Below, piece by piece: positions 1-9,871 of a DNA stretch of 64,000 bases; the stretch's first letter is position 1; each line of letters opens with the position of its first letter. The position numbers and the translations under genes were made by a program. This stretch comes from Salipiger abyssi (GTDB lineage: Bacteria; Pseudomonadota; Alphaproteobacteria; Rhodobacterales; Rhodobacteraceae): contig NZ_CP015093.1 of assembly GCF_001975705.1 (NCBI RefSeq), forward strand, positions 496,001 to 560,000. The letters run 5' to 3'. A model generated the notes under the pieces. It ran no database searches. It was not told the DNA's origin and saw only the letters and a program-made list of their open reading frames with translations.

Positions 1-2
1 AC

Positions 3-278
3 GCGCCGCGCCCGCGCCCGCTGCGGCTGTTCCCGCCCGAGCCCATCGCCGCCACCGGCCCGCGCCCGCCCGGGCGCTTTCGCTGGCGCGCCATGGCGCT
101 CGACACCGCCCGCGCCACCGGCCCCGAGCGCATCGCGCCCGAATGGTGGCTGCCCGATGACAACTGGCAGCGCGGCGTGCGCGATTACTGGCAGGTCGAG
201 ACCCGGCAGGGCCGCCGGCTCTGGCTCTTTCACACGCCGCAGCAGCCGGGCTGGTTCGTGCAGGGGGAATTCGCATGA
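3..278 (+). CDS. imuB: ImuB-like Y-family polymerase, C-terminal end (partial)
   Basis: The gene enters from the left edge and only about 91 C-terminal residues are present. They contain a proline/arginine-rich PRPLRLF segment followed by RFRWRAM and a closing region with WWLPDD and TRDYW-like residues (RDYWQVET), which is the usual tail of ImuB-type DinB/UmuC relatives. ImuB is a catalytically inactive Y-family protein that bridges DnaE2 to the sliding clamp during SOS mutagenesis. The stop overlaps the dnaE2 start in an ATGA arrangement, so the two are translationally coupled. The polymerase core lies outside the window; identity rests on the tail and the neighbour. Confidence 0.75.
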   Translation, partial: APRPRPLRLFPPEPIAATGPRPPGRFRWRAMALDTARATGPERIAPEWWLPDDNWQRGVRDYWQVETRQGRRLWLFHTPQQPGWFVQGEFA

Positions 279-3200
279 CCGCCGCCCTGCCCCAACCCAC
301 GCCCCCCGCCTATGCGGAGCTGTGCGTCACCTCGAATTTCACCTTCCTCACCGGCGCTTCGCATCCCGAAGAGCTGGTCGCCCGCGCCGCCGAGCTGGGC
401 CTCGCCGCCATCGCCATCACCGACCGCAATTCGCTGGCCGGCGTGGTGCGGGCCTATAGCGCGCTGAAGATCCTGAAGGAAAAAGCCGAGGAAACGCTGC
501 GTATCCGCTCCCGGCACCGGGTGGACAGCTGCTCGCGGCAGGAGGTCGGCACGCCGGAGGAAATCCCCCATCCCGCCGCGCCGCAGTTGCCGAAGCTCAT
601 CACCGGCGCCCGGCTGGTACTCGAGGACGACCCGGTGGAGTGGCTCGCCCTGCCGGTGGACCGGCCCGGCTATCACCGGCTGGCGCGGCTGCTCTCCACC
701 GGCAAGCGGCGCGCCGAAAAGGGCCGGTGCCGGCTGCATCTGGAGGATCTGCTGGAGGGCTGCGCCGGCATGATCCTCATCGCCCTGCCGCCGCCCGATC
801 TGGCACAGGCCACCGCCCCGGTCCGCGCCCTGCAAAGGCGCTACCCCGGCCATGTCTTTCTGGGTGCCGCGCCGCGCTATGACGGCTCCGATCAGGCCTG
901 GTTCGACGCCTGCGCCCATGCGGCGCTGCGGCTCTCGGCACCGATGGTCGCGGTGGGCGACGTGCTTTTGCACCGCGCATCGCGGCGCCGGCTCGCCGAT
1001 GTGCTGACCTGCCTGCGCGAGGGGCTCACCATCGACGCCATCGGCACCCGCGCCCTGCCCAATGCCGAGCGCCGGCTGAAGGGCGCCCCCGACATGGCGC
1101 GGCTCTACCGCAACCACCCCGCCGCGCTGCGCCGCACGCTGGAGATTGCCGCACGCTGTGCCTTCGATCTTTCGGAACTCAGCTACGAGTATCCCGACGA
1201 GATCGCCGACGGTGAAACGCCCCAGGGACGGCTGCGGCGCCTTGCCGAGGCGGGGCTGGTCCGGCGCTACCCGGACGGCGCGCCGGATAAGGTCCGCAAA
1301 CTCATGGAAAAGGAGCTGGCGGTGGTCGGCGAGCTGGGCTTTGCCGCCTATTTCCTCACCGTGAACGACATCGTGACGCATGCCCGCAGCGAGGGCATCC
1401 TCTGCCAGGGGCGCGGCTCGGCGGCCAATTCGGTGCTCTGCTTCCTGCTCGGCATCACCGACGTGACCCCGGACATGATCGGCATGGTCTTTGAACGCTT
1501 CGTCTCGCGCCATCGTGGCGAGCCGCCCGATATCGACGTGGATTTCGAGCACGAGCGGCGCGAGGAGGTGATCCAGTGGATCTATGAGAAATACGGCCGC
1601 CACCGTGCCGGGCTCTGCGCCACGGTGATCCATTTCCGCTCGCGCGCGGCGATCCGCGAGGTCGGCAAGGTGATGGGGCTGAGCCAGGACGTGACCGCCG
1701 CGCTGGCGGGTCAGATCTGGGGCATGTCCGATGGCGGCGCCGATCCCGAGCGCATCCGCGAGCTGGGGCTCGATCCCTCGGACCGCCGGCTCGCCCAGAC
1801 CATTGAGCTGATCGGCGAGATCATCGGCTTTCCCCGCCACCTGTCGCAGCATGTGGGCGGCTTTGTCATCACCCGCGGGCGGCTCGACGAACTCTGCCCG
1901 ATCGAGAACGCCGCGATGGAGGATCGCACGGTCATCGAATGGGACAAGGACGATATCGACACGCTGGGGATACTGAAGGTCGATGTGCTCAGCCTCGGCA
2001 TGCTGACCTGCATCCGCAAGGCCTTTGGCCTGCTGCAGGATCACGAGGGCCTCCGCCACCGGCTCGACACCGTGCCGCAGGAGGATCCGGCCACCTATGC
2101 CATGCTGCAACGGGCCGACGCCATCGGGGTGTTTCAGGTGGAAAGCCGGGCGCAGATGAATTTCCTGCCCCGGATGAAGCCCGCCACCTTCTACGATCTG
2201 GTGATCGAGGTGGCCATCGTGCGCCCCGGCCCGATCCAGGGCGGCATGGTGCAGCCCTATATCCGCCGCCGCCAGAAGCTCGAAGAGCCCGAGCCCTTCG
2301 GCCCGGCGTTGAAGGAGGTCACCCGCAAGACGCTGGGGGTGCCGCTGTTTCAGGAACAGGCGATGCAGATCGCTGTGGTCGGCGCCGGCTATTCGGCGGA
2401 GGAGGCCGACAAGCTGCGCCGCTCGCTCGCCTCCTTCCGCCGCATGGGCACCATCGGCGAGCATCGCGACCGCTTCCTCGCCGGGATGCGGCAGAACGGC
2501 TATGACGACGAGACCGCCGAGCGCTGCTTTGCCCAGATCGCGGGCTTTGCCGATTACGGCTTTCCCGAAAGCCACGCGGCGGCCTTTGCCATGCTGACAT
2601 ACGTGTCCTCCTGGCTGAAATGCCACCACCCGGCGGTGTTTGCCTGCGCGCTGCTGAATTCCCAGCCGATGGGGTTCTACGCCCCCGCCCAGATCGTGCG
2701 CGACGCGCGCGAGCACGGGGTCGAGATCCGCCCGATCTGCGTCAACCGCAGCGGCTGGGACAACGCGCTGGAGCGCCGCGCCGACGGCGCGCTGGCGCTG
2801 CGGCTGGGGTTCCGCCAGATCAAGGGATTCGGCAAGGAGGAGACGGAGTGGATCGCGGCGGCGCGCGGCAACGGCTATCCCGATCCCGAGAGCCTCTGGC
2901 TGCGTGCGGGTCTGGCACCGGCGGTGCTGGAGCGGCTGGCCGAGGCCGATGCCTTTGCCGGGCTCGGGCTCACGCGGCGCGATGCGCTCTGGCAGGTGCG
3001 CGCAATCCGGGCGCCCGCGCCGCTGCCGCTCTTCTCCGATCCGCTCGACGGCGAGGGGCTGCGCGAGCCTGCGGTGGCGCTGCCGCCGATGCATCTGGGC
3101 GAGGAGGTGGTGGAGGATTACGTCGCCACGCGGCTGTCGCTGCGCGCCCATCCGATGGAGCTTCTGCGCCCCGCCCTGCCCGGGCTCACGCCGCATGCGG

Positions 3201-3613
3201 AGCTGGCGACCACGCCGCTGCAGCGGCTCAGCGTCTGCGGGCTGGTGATCACCCGGCAGCGGCCGGGAACGGCCTCGGGGGTGATCTTCCTGACGCTGGA
3301 GGACGAAACCGGCGTGTCGAACGTGGTGGTCTGGCCGAAGGTCTATGCGCGCTATCGCCGCGTGGTGATGGGCGGGCGGCTGCTGCGGGTCAGCGGCCAT
3401 CTGCAACGCGAGGGGATCGTGGTGCATCTGATCGCGGAGCGGATCGAGGACATGTCGGCGCGGCTCTCCGATCTCGGCCACCCGCTGGACGAGGCGGTGG
3501 GCATCACCTCCCCCGCCGCCGACGACGCCCCGCGCCCGCCACGCTACCCGCCCCGCGCCCGGCATCCGCGCGAGCAGGCGAAGCGGCTGTTCCCGAGCCG
3601 GGATTTTCATTGA
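275..3613 (+). CDS. dnaE2: Error-prone DNA polymerase DnaE2
   Basis: A 1112-residue C-family polymerase, close to the usual DnaE2 length. An N-terminal PHP domain starts near residue 14. The palm carries the catalytic aspartates in PDIDVDF around residue 420. FPRHLSQHVGG, RPGPIQGG and FADYGFPESHAAAFA follow in the normal order, then a C-terminal OB-fold near residues 980-1060. DnaE2 extends past lesions together with ImuA and ImuB in the SOS response. It overlaps imuB by 4 bp, so any LexA site would be upstream of imuB and outside the window. It ends tail-to-tail with recN, where many relatives instead have ligA behind recN. Confidence 0.96.
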   Translation: MTAALPQPTPPAYAELCVTSNFTFLTGASHPEELVARAAELGLAAIAITDRNSLAGVVRAYSALKILKEKAEETLRIRSRHRVDSCSRQEVGTPEEIPHPAAPQLPKLITGARLVLEDDPVEWLALPVDRPGYHRLARLLSTGKRRAEKGRCRLHLEDLLEGCAGMILIALPPPDLAQATAPVRALQRRYPGHVFLGAAPRYDGSDQAWFDACAHAALRLSAPMVAVGDVLLHRASRRRLADVLTCLREGLTIDAIGTRALPNAERRLKGAPDMARLYRNHPAALRRTLEIAARCAFDLSELSYEYPDEIADGETPQGRLRRLAEAGLVRRYPDGAPDKVRKLMEKELAVVGELGFAAYFLTVNDIVTHARSEGILCQGRGSAANSVLCFLLGITDVTPDMIGMVFERFVSRHRGEPPDIDVDFEHERREEVIQWIYEKYGRHRAGLCATVIHFRSRAAIREVGKVMGLSQDVTAALAGQIWGMSDGGADPERIRELGLDPSDRRLAQTIELIGEIIGFPRHLSQHVGGFVITRGRLDELCPIENAAMEDRTVIEWDKDDIDTLGILKVDVLSLGMLTCIRKAFGLLQDHEGLRHRLDTVPQEDPATYAMLQRADAIGVFQVESRAQMNFLPRMKPATFYDLVIEVAIVRPGPIQGGMVQPYIRRRQKLEEPEPFGPALKEVTRKTLGVPLFQEQAMQIAVVGAGYSAEEADKLRRSLASFRRMGTIGEHRDRFLAGMRQNGYDDETAERCFAQIAGFADYGFPESHAAAFAMLTYVSSWLKCHHPAVFACALLNSQPMGFYAPAQIVRDAREHGVEIRPICVNRSGWDNALERRADGALALRLGFRQIKGFGKEETEWIAAARGNGYPDPESLWLRAGLAPAVLERLAEADAFAGLGLTRRDALWQVRAIRAPAPLPLFSDPLDGEGLREPAVALPPMHLGEEVVEDYVATRLSLRAHPMELLRPALPGLTPHAELATTPLQRLSVCGLVITRQRPGTASGVIFLTLEDETGVSNVVVWPKVYARYRRVVMGGRLLRVSGHLQREGIVVHLIAERIEDMSARLSDLGHPLDEAVGITSPAADDAPRPPRYPPRARHPREQAKRLFPSRDFH

Positions 3614-3875
3614 GTGGGGTGGGTTTAGATGGCTGCTCCATCACCGAGCCCCAGGCCCGGAGCCAAGGGCGAAGCACGCCGGGCCCAGCGGCGCTGCCGC
3701 TTTGGCGACGTGTGCGCTGACTTGTGAGGTCGTTCGGATCTGGCTGGGATAAAGTAAGAGGTTCAACGTGCAGAGCGTCAGCCCACGTGCCGCCGCTGGG
3801 GCCGGCTCCCGCTGCGTTGCTGACAAGCCCGGCATGGCCTATCGCCCTCGCCCTCCCCAAAGACCAACCGCTGAG

Positions 3876-3896
3876 GCCCCGGATCAAGTCCGGGGC
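3876..3896. repeat. Palindrome GCCCCGGA-N5-TCCGGGGC, copy 1
   Basis: Perfect 8-bp arms GCCCCGGA and TCCGGGGC around the 5-base centre TCAAG. A second copy with identical arms and a different centre (CCCGA) lies at 21890-21910. Conserved arms with a free loop suggest a dispersed hairpin element that may stop transcription of the convergent genes here. Confidence 0.6.
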
Positions 3897-3911
3897 GGGA
3901 GATGCGTGATC

Positions 3912-3937
3912 CGTAGGGGGTGGGTGTCCAACCCACC
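3912..3937 (+). repeat. GTAG-type REP-like hairpin (divergent single copy)
   Basis: CGTAG is followed by the imperfect palindrome GGTGGGT-GTCC-AACCCACC. It has the same layout as the elements at 21838-22015 and 63149-63240, where GTAG precedes a GGTGGGC...GCCCACC hairpin. This copy is single and differs in the stem, so family membership is inferred from layout. Confidence 0.5.
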
Positions 3938-3949
3938 ATCCGCGCCAGC

Positions 3950-5602
3950 CTACCCCGCCAGCAGCGCCCGTGCCGCCGCGCGGGCCTCGGGGGTGACCGT
4001 GTCGCCCGAAAGCATCCGCGCCAGTTCGTCCTCGCGCGCATCCGCATCGAGCGGTGTCACCGTCGAGAGGGTCATCTCCTGCTCGATCCGCTTCTGCACC
4101 CGCCAGTGATGCGCGCCGAGCGCCGCCACCTGCGGCGAATGGGTCACCACCAGCACCTGCCCGCCGCCGGCCAGCGCCTTCAGCCGCCGGCCCACCGCAT
4201 CGGCCGTGGCGCCGCCGACGCCGCGGTCGATCTCGTCGAAGATCATCGTCACGCCCCGGTTGCGCTCTTCCGAGAGGCAGACCTTCAGCGCCAGCAGGAA
4301 GCGCGACAGCTCACCGCCCGAGGCGATCTTGTTCAGCGGTCCCGAGGGTGCGCCCGGATTCGTCGCCACGGTGAAGGCCACCGCGTCGCGCCCCTCCGGG
4401 CCCGGCTCGCCCGGCGTGATCTCGGTGCGGAACACCGCGCGCTCCATTTTCAGCGGCGCCAGCTCGGTGGCCATGGCCGCGTCGAGCCGTTCCGCCGCCT
4501 GCACCCGTGCCGCGCTCAGGCGCTCCGCCGCCGCATCATAGGCACCATCCGCCTCTTTCACCGCGCGGGTCAGCTCGGCGATATCCTCGGCGCCGCGCTC
4601 CAGCGTCGCCAGCCGCCCCGAGAGGGTCGCCGCCAGCTCGGGCAGCGCATCGGGGGCCACCTGATGCTTGCGCGCCAGACCGCGAATGGCAAAAAGCCGC
4701 TCCTCGGTCTCTTCCAGATCGTGCGGGTTGAACTCCAGCGCATCGAGACATTCGGCGACCTCGCGCCCGGCCTCGTCAAGCTCCGCCATGGCGCGGGTCA
4801 GCGCGGCAATCGCCGCCTCCAGACGCCCCTCGGCCTTATCCGAGGCACCTTCGAGCCAGCGCAGCGCATTGGCCATGGCGCCCTCGGCCCCCTCATACCC
4901 AAGCGCATCGGAGGCCCGGGCTATATCCTCGCGGATGCGCTCGGCGGCCTGCATGGTGCGGCGGCGGGTGTCGAGTTCGGCCTCTTCCTCCGGCCCCGGC
5001 GCAAGCGTGTCGAGCTCCTCCACCGCGTGGCGCAGGAACTCCTCCTCGGCGCGCATCTCGGCCAGCGCCGCCTCCGCCGCCTCCAGCCGCTTGCGCGCGC
5101 CGCGGCGCTCGGCCCAGGCCGCGCGCACCGCCGCCAGCTCGGCGGAGATCGCCGCATAGCTGTCGAGAATCGTCCGGTGGCCCGAAGGGTTCAGCAGGCC
5201 GCGGTCGTCATGCTGGCCATGCAGTTCGACCAGCGTATCCGAGAGCCGCCGCAGCACTTCGCCGCTGGCGCGGCGGTCGTTGACCCAGCCGGTCTTGCGC
5301 CCATCCGCCGAATTCACCCGCCGCAGGATCAGCTCGTCGGAGACCGGCAGCCCCGCCTCCTCCAGAACGCCGCGCGCCGCGTGGCCGGAGCTCAGCTCGA
5401 ACACCGCCGTCACCTCGCCCTGCGCGGCACCGCTGCGCACCAGCTCGGCACGACCGCGCCAGCCCAGCACGAATCCCAGCGAATCCAGCAGGATCGACTT
5501 GCCCGCCCCGGTCTCGCCGGTGAGCACGTTGAGACCGGGCTGGAACATCAGGTCCAGCCGGTCGATGATCAGCATGTCACGGATTTCAAGCGCGCGCAGC
5601 AT
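3950..5602 (-). CDS. recN: DNA repair protein RecN
   Basis: A 550-residue SMC-like ATPase. The Walker A motif GETGAGKS is at residues 29-36 and the Walker B/ABC segment MIFDEIDRGVGG begins near residue 453; between them lies a long alanine/glutamate-rich coiled coil. RecN acts early in double-strand-break repair. The ATG at 5602 opens with MLRALEIRDMLIIDRL, the normal family N-terminus. It lies 33 bp behind bamD on the same strand, continuing the ftsZ-lpxC-bamD-recN order common in this group. No LexA box is evident in that short gap. Confidence 0.96.
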   Translation of the reverse strand: MLRALEIRDMLIIDRLDLMFQPGLNVLTGETGAGKSILLDSLGFVLGWRGRAELVRSGAAQGEVTAVFELSSGHAARGVLEEAGLPVSDELILRRVNSADGRKTGWVNDRRASGEVLRRLSDTLVELHGQHDDRGLLNPSGHRTILDSYAAISAELAAVRAAWAERRGARKRLEAAEAALAEMRAEEEFLRHAVEELDTLAPGPEEEAELDTRRRTMQAAERIREDIARASDALGYEGAEGAMANALRWLEGASDKAEGRLEAAIAALTRAMAELDEAGREVAECLDALEFNPHDLEETEERLFAIRGLARKHQVAPDALPELAATLSGRLATLERGAEDIAELTRAVKEADGAYDAAAERLSAARVQAAERLDAAMATELAPLKMERAVFRTEITPGEPGPEGRDAVAFTVATNPGAPSGPLNKIASGGELSRFLLALKVCLSEERNRGVTMIFDEIDRGVGGATADAVGRRLKALAGGGQVLVVTHSPQVAALGAHHWRVQKRIEQEMTLSTVTPLDADAREDELARMLSGDTVTPEARAAARALLAG

Positions 5603-5635
5603 GATGCGTATGGCGGGGGATCACCCCGCCATCCC

Positions 5636-6490
5636 CTAAAGCCACTGGCCCTTGACCATCTGGCGATAGATCTTCGACAGCCAGTTGTCGCCCGCGGCCT
5701 CCAGCTCGAGCCCCCGGCCCGTCAGCAGCTTGTAGCTGTCTTCGTACCAGTCGGTGCCCTGATAGTTGTAACCGAGAATCGCACCAGCGGTCTGCGCCTC
5801 GTCGGTGAGGCCCAGCGACAGATAGGCCTCCACCAGCCGGTGCAACGCCTCGGGCGTGTGGGTGGTGGTCTGGAAATCCTCGACCACCACACGGAACCGG
5901 TTGATCGCCGCGCCGTAATGCTGACGCTTGAGGTAATAGCGGCCGATCTCCATCTCCTTGCCGGCGAGATGGTCGAAGGCGAGATCGAATTTCAGAATCG
6001 ACGAGCGCGCGTATTCGCTGTCGGGATAGCGCTCGATCACCGTGCGCAGCGCCTGCAACGCCTGGAAGGTCAGCCCCTGGTCGCGGCCCACTTCCTCGAT
6101 CTGGTCGTAGTAGCTGAGTGCCAGAAGATACTGCGCATAGGCGGCGTCGTCATCGGTCGGGTAGAAGTCGATATAGCGCTGCGCCGATGCGCGGCTATTC
6201 TCGTAATCCTTCTCGAGATGATAGGCATAGGCCTGCATGATCAGGGCGCGCTTGGCCCAGTCGGAATAGGGATAAAGCCGCTCGACCTCGCCGAAATAGA
6301 ACGCCGCTGTCTCGCCATCCCTGCGGTCGATCTCGAACTCGCCGCGCTCATAGATCTGCTCGGCGGAATAGGTCTCGATGGGAACATTCCCCCGGGCAAA
6401 GCCCGGACGTTCCTGCGCCGTGCAACCGGCCAGAACAATGGCGGAAAAAGCCGCCCCGATCACAATCTTCCGCGATCTGCCGCCTGCCAT
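5636..6490 (-). CDS. bamD: Outer membrane assembly lipoprotein BamD
   Basis: About 284 residues. A lipoprotein signal peptide ends in the lipobox LAGC (lipidated Cys23), followed by TPR-like helical repeats (AEQIYERGEFEID, SDWAKRALIMQAYA, DDAAYAQYLLALSYYDQ). BamD is the essential lipoprotein of the BAM complex that inserts beta-barrel proteins into the outer membrane. I chose the ATG at 6490 over the in-frame TTG at 6499 because GAGGA lies about 9 bases upstream of the ATG. It sits between lpxC and recN on the same strand. Confidence 0.94.
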   Translation of the reverse strand: MAGGRSRKIVIGAAFSAIVLAGCTAQERPGFARGNVPIETYSAEQIYERGEFEIDRRDGETAAFYFGEVERLYPYSDWAKRALIMQAYAYHLEKDYENSRASAQRYIDFYPTDDDAAYAQYLLALSYYDQIEEVGRDQGLTFQALQALRTVIERYPDSEYARSSILKFDLAFDHLAGKEMEIGRYYLKRQHYGAAINRFRVVVEDFQTTTHTPEALHRLVEAYLSLGLTDEAQTAGAILGYNYQGTDWYEDSYKLLTGRGLELEAAGDNWLSKIYRQMVKGQWL

Positions 6491-6605
6491 GCCCGACAAT
6501 CCTCATATCCCTTGCAGCGGACCGGTCCCCGATCCTTGGCATGGTCCTAGCACAGAAAATTCCGGGGCAAAACGCCTTAACGGCGATTTGACGCCGGCAA
6601 AACGA

Positions 6606-7535
6606 TCAGGCGACGGCGGGGATCTCGTCGCGCTCGACACCGGCCCCGGGCAGGCGCGCGGCAACCAACCGGTCGCAGAGCGTGAGGCGATAGGCCTCCG
6701 GATCCGCAAAGAGCGCATGCAGGAGCATATTGGTGATGGCGTGGCCCGCCTTGTGGCCCTCGTAATGGCCGATGATCGGCGCGCCAGCGGTAAAGAGATC
6801 GCCCAGGGCGTCGAGCATCTTGTGGCGCACCGCCTCGTCGTCATGGCGCAGACCGCCCGGCGAGAGCACCGCGTCGCCATCGACCACCACGGCGTTTTCA
6901 TAGGTGCCGCCGAGCGCCAGCCCGTTGGCCTGCATCGCCTCCACATCCGACTGACGGCAGAAGGTGCGGCTGTCGCAGAGCTCGCGCACAAAGGTGCCGT
7001 TGGCGAGGTTGAGGCTCTTGTCCTGCGTGCCGATGGCGGAATCGGTGAAGGCGATGTGGAAATCCATGCTCAGCCCCTCGCCTTCCGGCGCCGGGCTCAG
7101 CCGGGCCCAGCCGCTGTCGGTCTTCACCTCGACGGGCTTGAGGATCTCGATGGCGCGCACCGGCGCATGCAGGCCGCGTACGCCGCGCGCCAGGATGCCG
7201 CGCACGAAGGGGGCGGCGGAACCATCGAGAATCGGCACTTCCGGACCGTCGATCTCGATCAGCGCGTTATGCACGCCGCAACCGGCCAGCGCGGCCATGA
7301 CATGTTCGATGGTCGAGACCGCGACACCGGCGGCGTTGACGATGCGGGTGCAGAGCGGGGTCACCTCGACGGCGTCCCAGCGCGCGGGCACCAGCGTGTC
7401 GCCCAGCAGGATATCGGTCCGCTTGAACCAGATGCCGTGCTCGGCCATGGCCGGACGGATCGTCATACGCGCGGGCTTGCCGGAATGCAGGCCAACGCCT
7501 TGAAAGGTCACAGCGGAACGGAGTGTCGTCTGCAC
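6606..7535 (-). CDS. lpxC: UDP-3-O-acyl-N-acetylglucosamine deacetylase LpxC
   Basis: LpxC catalyses the committed step of lipid A synthesis. With the GTG start at 7535 the protein is 309 residues and its N-terminus reads QTTLRSAVTFQGVGLHSG, as in the family; a GAGGTGA ribosome site lies 6 bases upstream. In this numbering the zinc ligands fall at His78, His238 and Asp242 (motif HKMLD), with the catalytic His265 in HKAGHAIT, matching the usual positions. A longer reading frame upstream of 7535 lacks family similarity. It follows ftsZ, separated by the ftsZ terminator. Confidence 0.95.
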   Translation of the reverse strand: MQTTLRSAVTFQGVGLHSGKPARMTIRPAMAEHGIWFKRTDILLGDTLVPARWDAVEVTPLCTRIVNAAGVAVSTIEHVMAALAGCGVHNALIEIDGPEVPILDGSAAPFVRGILARGVRGLHAPVRAIEILKPVEVKTDSGWARLSPAPEGEGLSMDFHIAFTDSAIGTQDKSLNLANGTFVRELCDSRTFCRQSDVEAMQANGLALGGTYENAVVVDGDAVLSPGGLRHDDEAVRHKMLDALGDLFTAGAPIIGHYEGHKAGHAITNMLLHALFADPEAYRLTLCDRLVAARLPGAGVERDEIPAVA

Positions 7536-7716
7536 GTGGATCACCTCGGTCTTCGGAACCCGCCTCCCCAATAGGCGGCTTCTTCGAGCTTGGAGATATA
7601 GACGCCCCCCTGTCATCTCAAATCAAAGATTGTAACCGCCTGAAACATCGCCGTAACGCGATGCGCGAAACCCCGCGCAGCTTTGAAAATCGCCTCGGAA
7701 CCCACTGTTATAGAAT

Positions 7717-7744
7717 AGAAAAACGCCCCGAAATCGGGGGCGTT
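7717..7744 (-). terminator. Rho-independent terminator behind ftsZ
   Basis: Read on the minus strand: AACGCCCC-type 8-bp stem, a short AT-containing loop, and a run of Ts. It begins about 23 bases past the ftsZ stop and so ends the ftsZ transcript before lpxC, which would need its own promoter in 7536-7716. Confidence 0.8.
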
Positions 7745-7766
7745 CCCATCCGCTTTCGCGAGAAAA

Positions 7767-9464
7767 TCAGTTCGCCTGACGCCGCAGGAAGGCGGGAATT
7801 TCAATCCGGTCCTGATCCTGCGCCTCTTCCGGATCCGACACCGGTGCCGGCTGATGAGCCTGAACCGGCGGCTGCTGGCGGCGCGGCGCGGGCGCCGCTT
7901 CCTGGGCATGGCCGGTCATGCGGTTGATCAGCGAGTTGATGCCAAAGCGCGGCTTGTCGCCCTCGGTTCCGCGCGCGGCCCCCGCAGGCTGCTGCGGCTG
8001 CATCTGACGCGGCGCCTGCGCCTGCCCTGCCGCCTGCTGGCGGTTGCGCGCGGCGGCGGCCTGAAGCCGGGCCATGGTGTCCGGCGAAGGCGTGCCCGGC
8101 GTCGGCGCGCGCGGCGCGACAAAGGTTTCGGGCTCGGCTTCGAGCGCGTCGGGCTGCGGCTGGAACTGCGCCACCTGCGGACGGTAGGCCGGCGGCGGCA
8201 GATCGTCCTGGGCCTGGGCCGCGGCGGGGGCCGGCTCTTCGAAGAGGCTCTCCGCAGGCTCTTGCGCGTGGCGCTCGCTCTCCAGCGACTCAAAGAGCGA
8301 CGGCTCGTCCTCCTCGTATTCCGGCTCTGCCACCTGCGCGGCAACCGGGGCCGGCGCGGGTTTCGGTGCCGGAGCCGGGGCCTGTGCCGGCGCGGGAGCC
8401 GGTGCGGCGGCAGCCGGGGCCGGCGCTTCATCGGTCATGGTCGGCTTCAGCGGCTCCGACAGTTTGCGGCGCGGCACCGGGATATCGTTCTGCACGGCGG
8501 TGGCGTCGATGCCGGTGGCGACGACGGAGACGCGCATCACGCCTTCCATGCTGTCATCCAGCGTCGAGCCGACGATGATATTGGCGTCGGCATCCACTTC
8601 CTCGCGGATGCGGTTGGCCGCCTCGTCGAGTTCGAACAGCGTCAGGTCGTGGCCGCCTGTGATGTTGATCAGCACGCCCTTCGCGCCCTTCAGCGAAATC
8701 TCGTCGAGCAGCGGGTTCGCTATAGCCTTCTCGGCCGCCTGGATCGCGCGTTCCTCGCCCTCGGCCTCGCCGGTGCCCATCATCGCCTTGCCCATCTCGT
8801 CCATCACCGAGCGGACATCGGCGAAGTCGAGGTTGATCAGGCCCGGGCGCACCATCAGGTCGGAAATGCCCTTCACACCTTGATAAAGCACATTGTCGGC
8901 AAGCGAGAACGCCTCGGTGAAGGTGGTCTTTTCGTTGGCCAGACGGAACAGGTTCTGGTTCGGAATGATGATCAGCGTGTCGACGACCTTTTGCAGCGCC
9001 TCGACGCCGTCCTCGGCCTGACGCATGCGCTTGGCGCCTTCGAACTGGAAGGGCTTGGTCACCACGCCGACGGTCAGCACGCCCAGCTCGCGCGCGGCCT
9101 GCGCGATGATCGGGGCTGCACCGGTGCCGGTGCCGCCGCCCATGCCGGCGGTGATGAAGCACATATGCGCGCCGGCCAGGTGATCGACGATCTGCTCGAT
9201 GCTCTCCTCGGCGGCGGCGGCGCCCACGGAAGCCCGCGCACCGGCGCCCAGCCCCTCGGTCACCTTCACGCCCAGCTGCACCTTGTTATGCGCCATGGAC
9301 TGTTGCAGCGCCTGCGCGTCGGTGTTCGCGGTGACGAAATCCACGCCCTCGAGCTGCTGGGTGATCATGTTGTTGACGGCGTTGCCGCCGGCACCGCCCA
9401 CGCCGAAGACCGTAATCCGGGGCTTCAGCTCTTCCTGGCCGGGCATCGAGAGGTTGAGTGTCAT
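7767..9464 (-). CDS. ftsZ: Cell division protein FtsZ (long linker)
   Basis: Tubulin-like GTPase forming the division ring. From the ATG at 9464 it is 565 residues: [13 protein letters not shown] near 21-33, the tubulin signature GGGTGTG at 109-115, and the GTPase and C-terminal domains to about 330. A 200-residue proline/alanine/glutamine-rich disordered linker follows, ending in the conserved membrane-tether peptide [12 protein letters not shown]. The long linker is common in alphaproteobacteria, so the protein is far longer than the ~380-residue E. coli form. An upstream in-frame extension lacks family similarity. A 444-bp gap separates it from ftsA, enough for its own promoters. Confidence 0.97.
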   Translation of the reverse strand: MTLNLSMPGQEELKPRITVFGVGGAGGNAVNNMITQQLEGVDFVTANTDAQALQQSMAHNKVQLGVKVTEGLGAGARASVGAAAAEESIEQIVDHLAGAHMCFITAGMGGGTGTGAAPIIAQAARELGVLTVGVVTKPFQFEGAKRMRQAEDGVEALQKVVDTLIIIPNQNLFRLANEKTTFTEAFSLADNVLYQGVKGISDLMVRPGLINLDFADVRSVMDEMGKAMMGTGEAEGEERAIQAAEKAIANPLLDEISLKGAKGVLINITGGHDLTLFELDEAANRIREEVDADANIIVGSTLDDSMEGVMRVSVVATGIDATAVQNDIPVPRRKLSEPLKPTMTDEAPAPAAAAPAPAPAQAPAPAPKPAPAPVAAQVAEPEYEEDEPSLFESLESERHAQEPAESLFEEPAPAAAQAQDDLPPPAYRPQVAQFQPQPDALEAEPETFVAPRAPTPGTPSPDTMARLQAAAARNRQQAAGQAQAPRQMQPQQPAGAARGTEGDKPRFGINSLINRMTGHAQEAAPAPRRQQPPVQAHQPAPVSDPEEAQDQDRIEIPAFLRRQAN

Positions 9465-9768
9465 ATGCTGGTCCGCCTGTCTTTTATGACTTGTTTGCAC
9501 GCCTGTCCTGCGCCTTTGCGAGCAATTCTTACCGATATCTGACGGGTCGGTCACGTAAAAAACGCAGATTCGCCACGAAATATAGGGGATTCTGGGGCCG
9601 TCCGCGCGGGATTTCGCCGAAACCGCTAGATTTTGCGGCCTGCGCGCATCCACGCGCAACAGACCTCGGGCGGCACACCGGGATCACGGGTGCCGTCAGG
9701 GTGTTTCGCTCGCAATTTTCCGGGAAGTCTGCCCGACAACCCTCACCTCTGCGTCTTGTGCACAGATC

Positions 9769-9777
9769 TGTGGATAA
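9769..9777 (-). promoter_or_regulatory. DnaA-box-like site upstream of ftsZ
   Basis: The minus strand reads TTATCCACA, the exact high-affinity DnaA consensus. It lies 305 bp upstream of the ftsZ start and next to TTGTGCACAG, a weaker half of the same type. A single 9-mer can occur by chance in a GC-rich genome, but the position is suggestive. Confidence 0.4.
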
Positions 9778-9849
9778 GCTAGCAGAGTCGCGCTCCGCCG
9801 TCACCCCGGTATCTGTGGCGAAACGCGCGGATTTTCGCGCGCCCCGCCC

Positions 9850-9871
9850 TTTCATCTTTCTTCAAATACTC
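9850..9871 (+). repeat. Dispersed UTR motif, type A copy 1
   Basis: TTTCATCTTTC, two variable bases, then CAAATACTC. Near-identical 22-base copies occur at 19795-19816, 27647-27668 and 35729-35750, all intergenic. Here it lies 38 bp behind the ftsA stop. Confidence 0.65.

Larger units (their letters stand above)
3614..3949. other. Intergenic gap between convergent dnaE2 and recN
   Basis: About 336 bp with no convincing gene; small frames here show no family features. It holds a GCCCCGGA palindrome and a GTAG-type REP-like hairpin (separate entries). No clear terminator with a T run is visible for either convergent gene; the two palindromes are the only strong hairpins. Confidence 0.6.

Noticed and set aside
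230..3610. A 1126-codon open frame antisense to dnaE2
   Set aside because: High GC keeps antisense frames open. The translation is rich in Arg, Gly, His and Gln with no family motif, while the sense frame is an intact DnaE2.
3920..6550. An 876-codon plus-strand frame over recN and bamD
   Set aside because: Shadow of two clear minus-strand genes; composition is arginine/histidine/glutamine-rich and has no domain.
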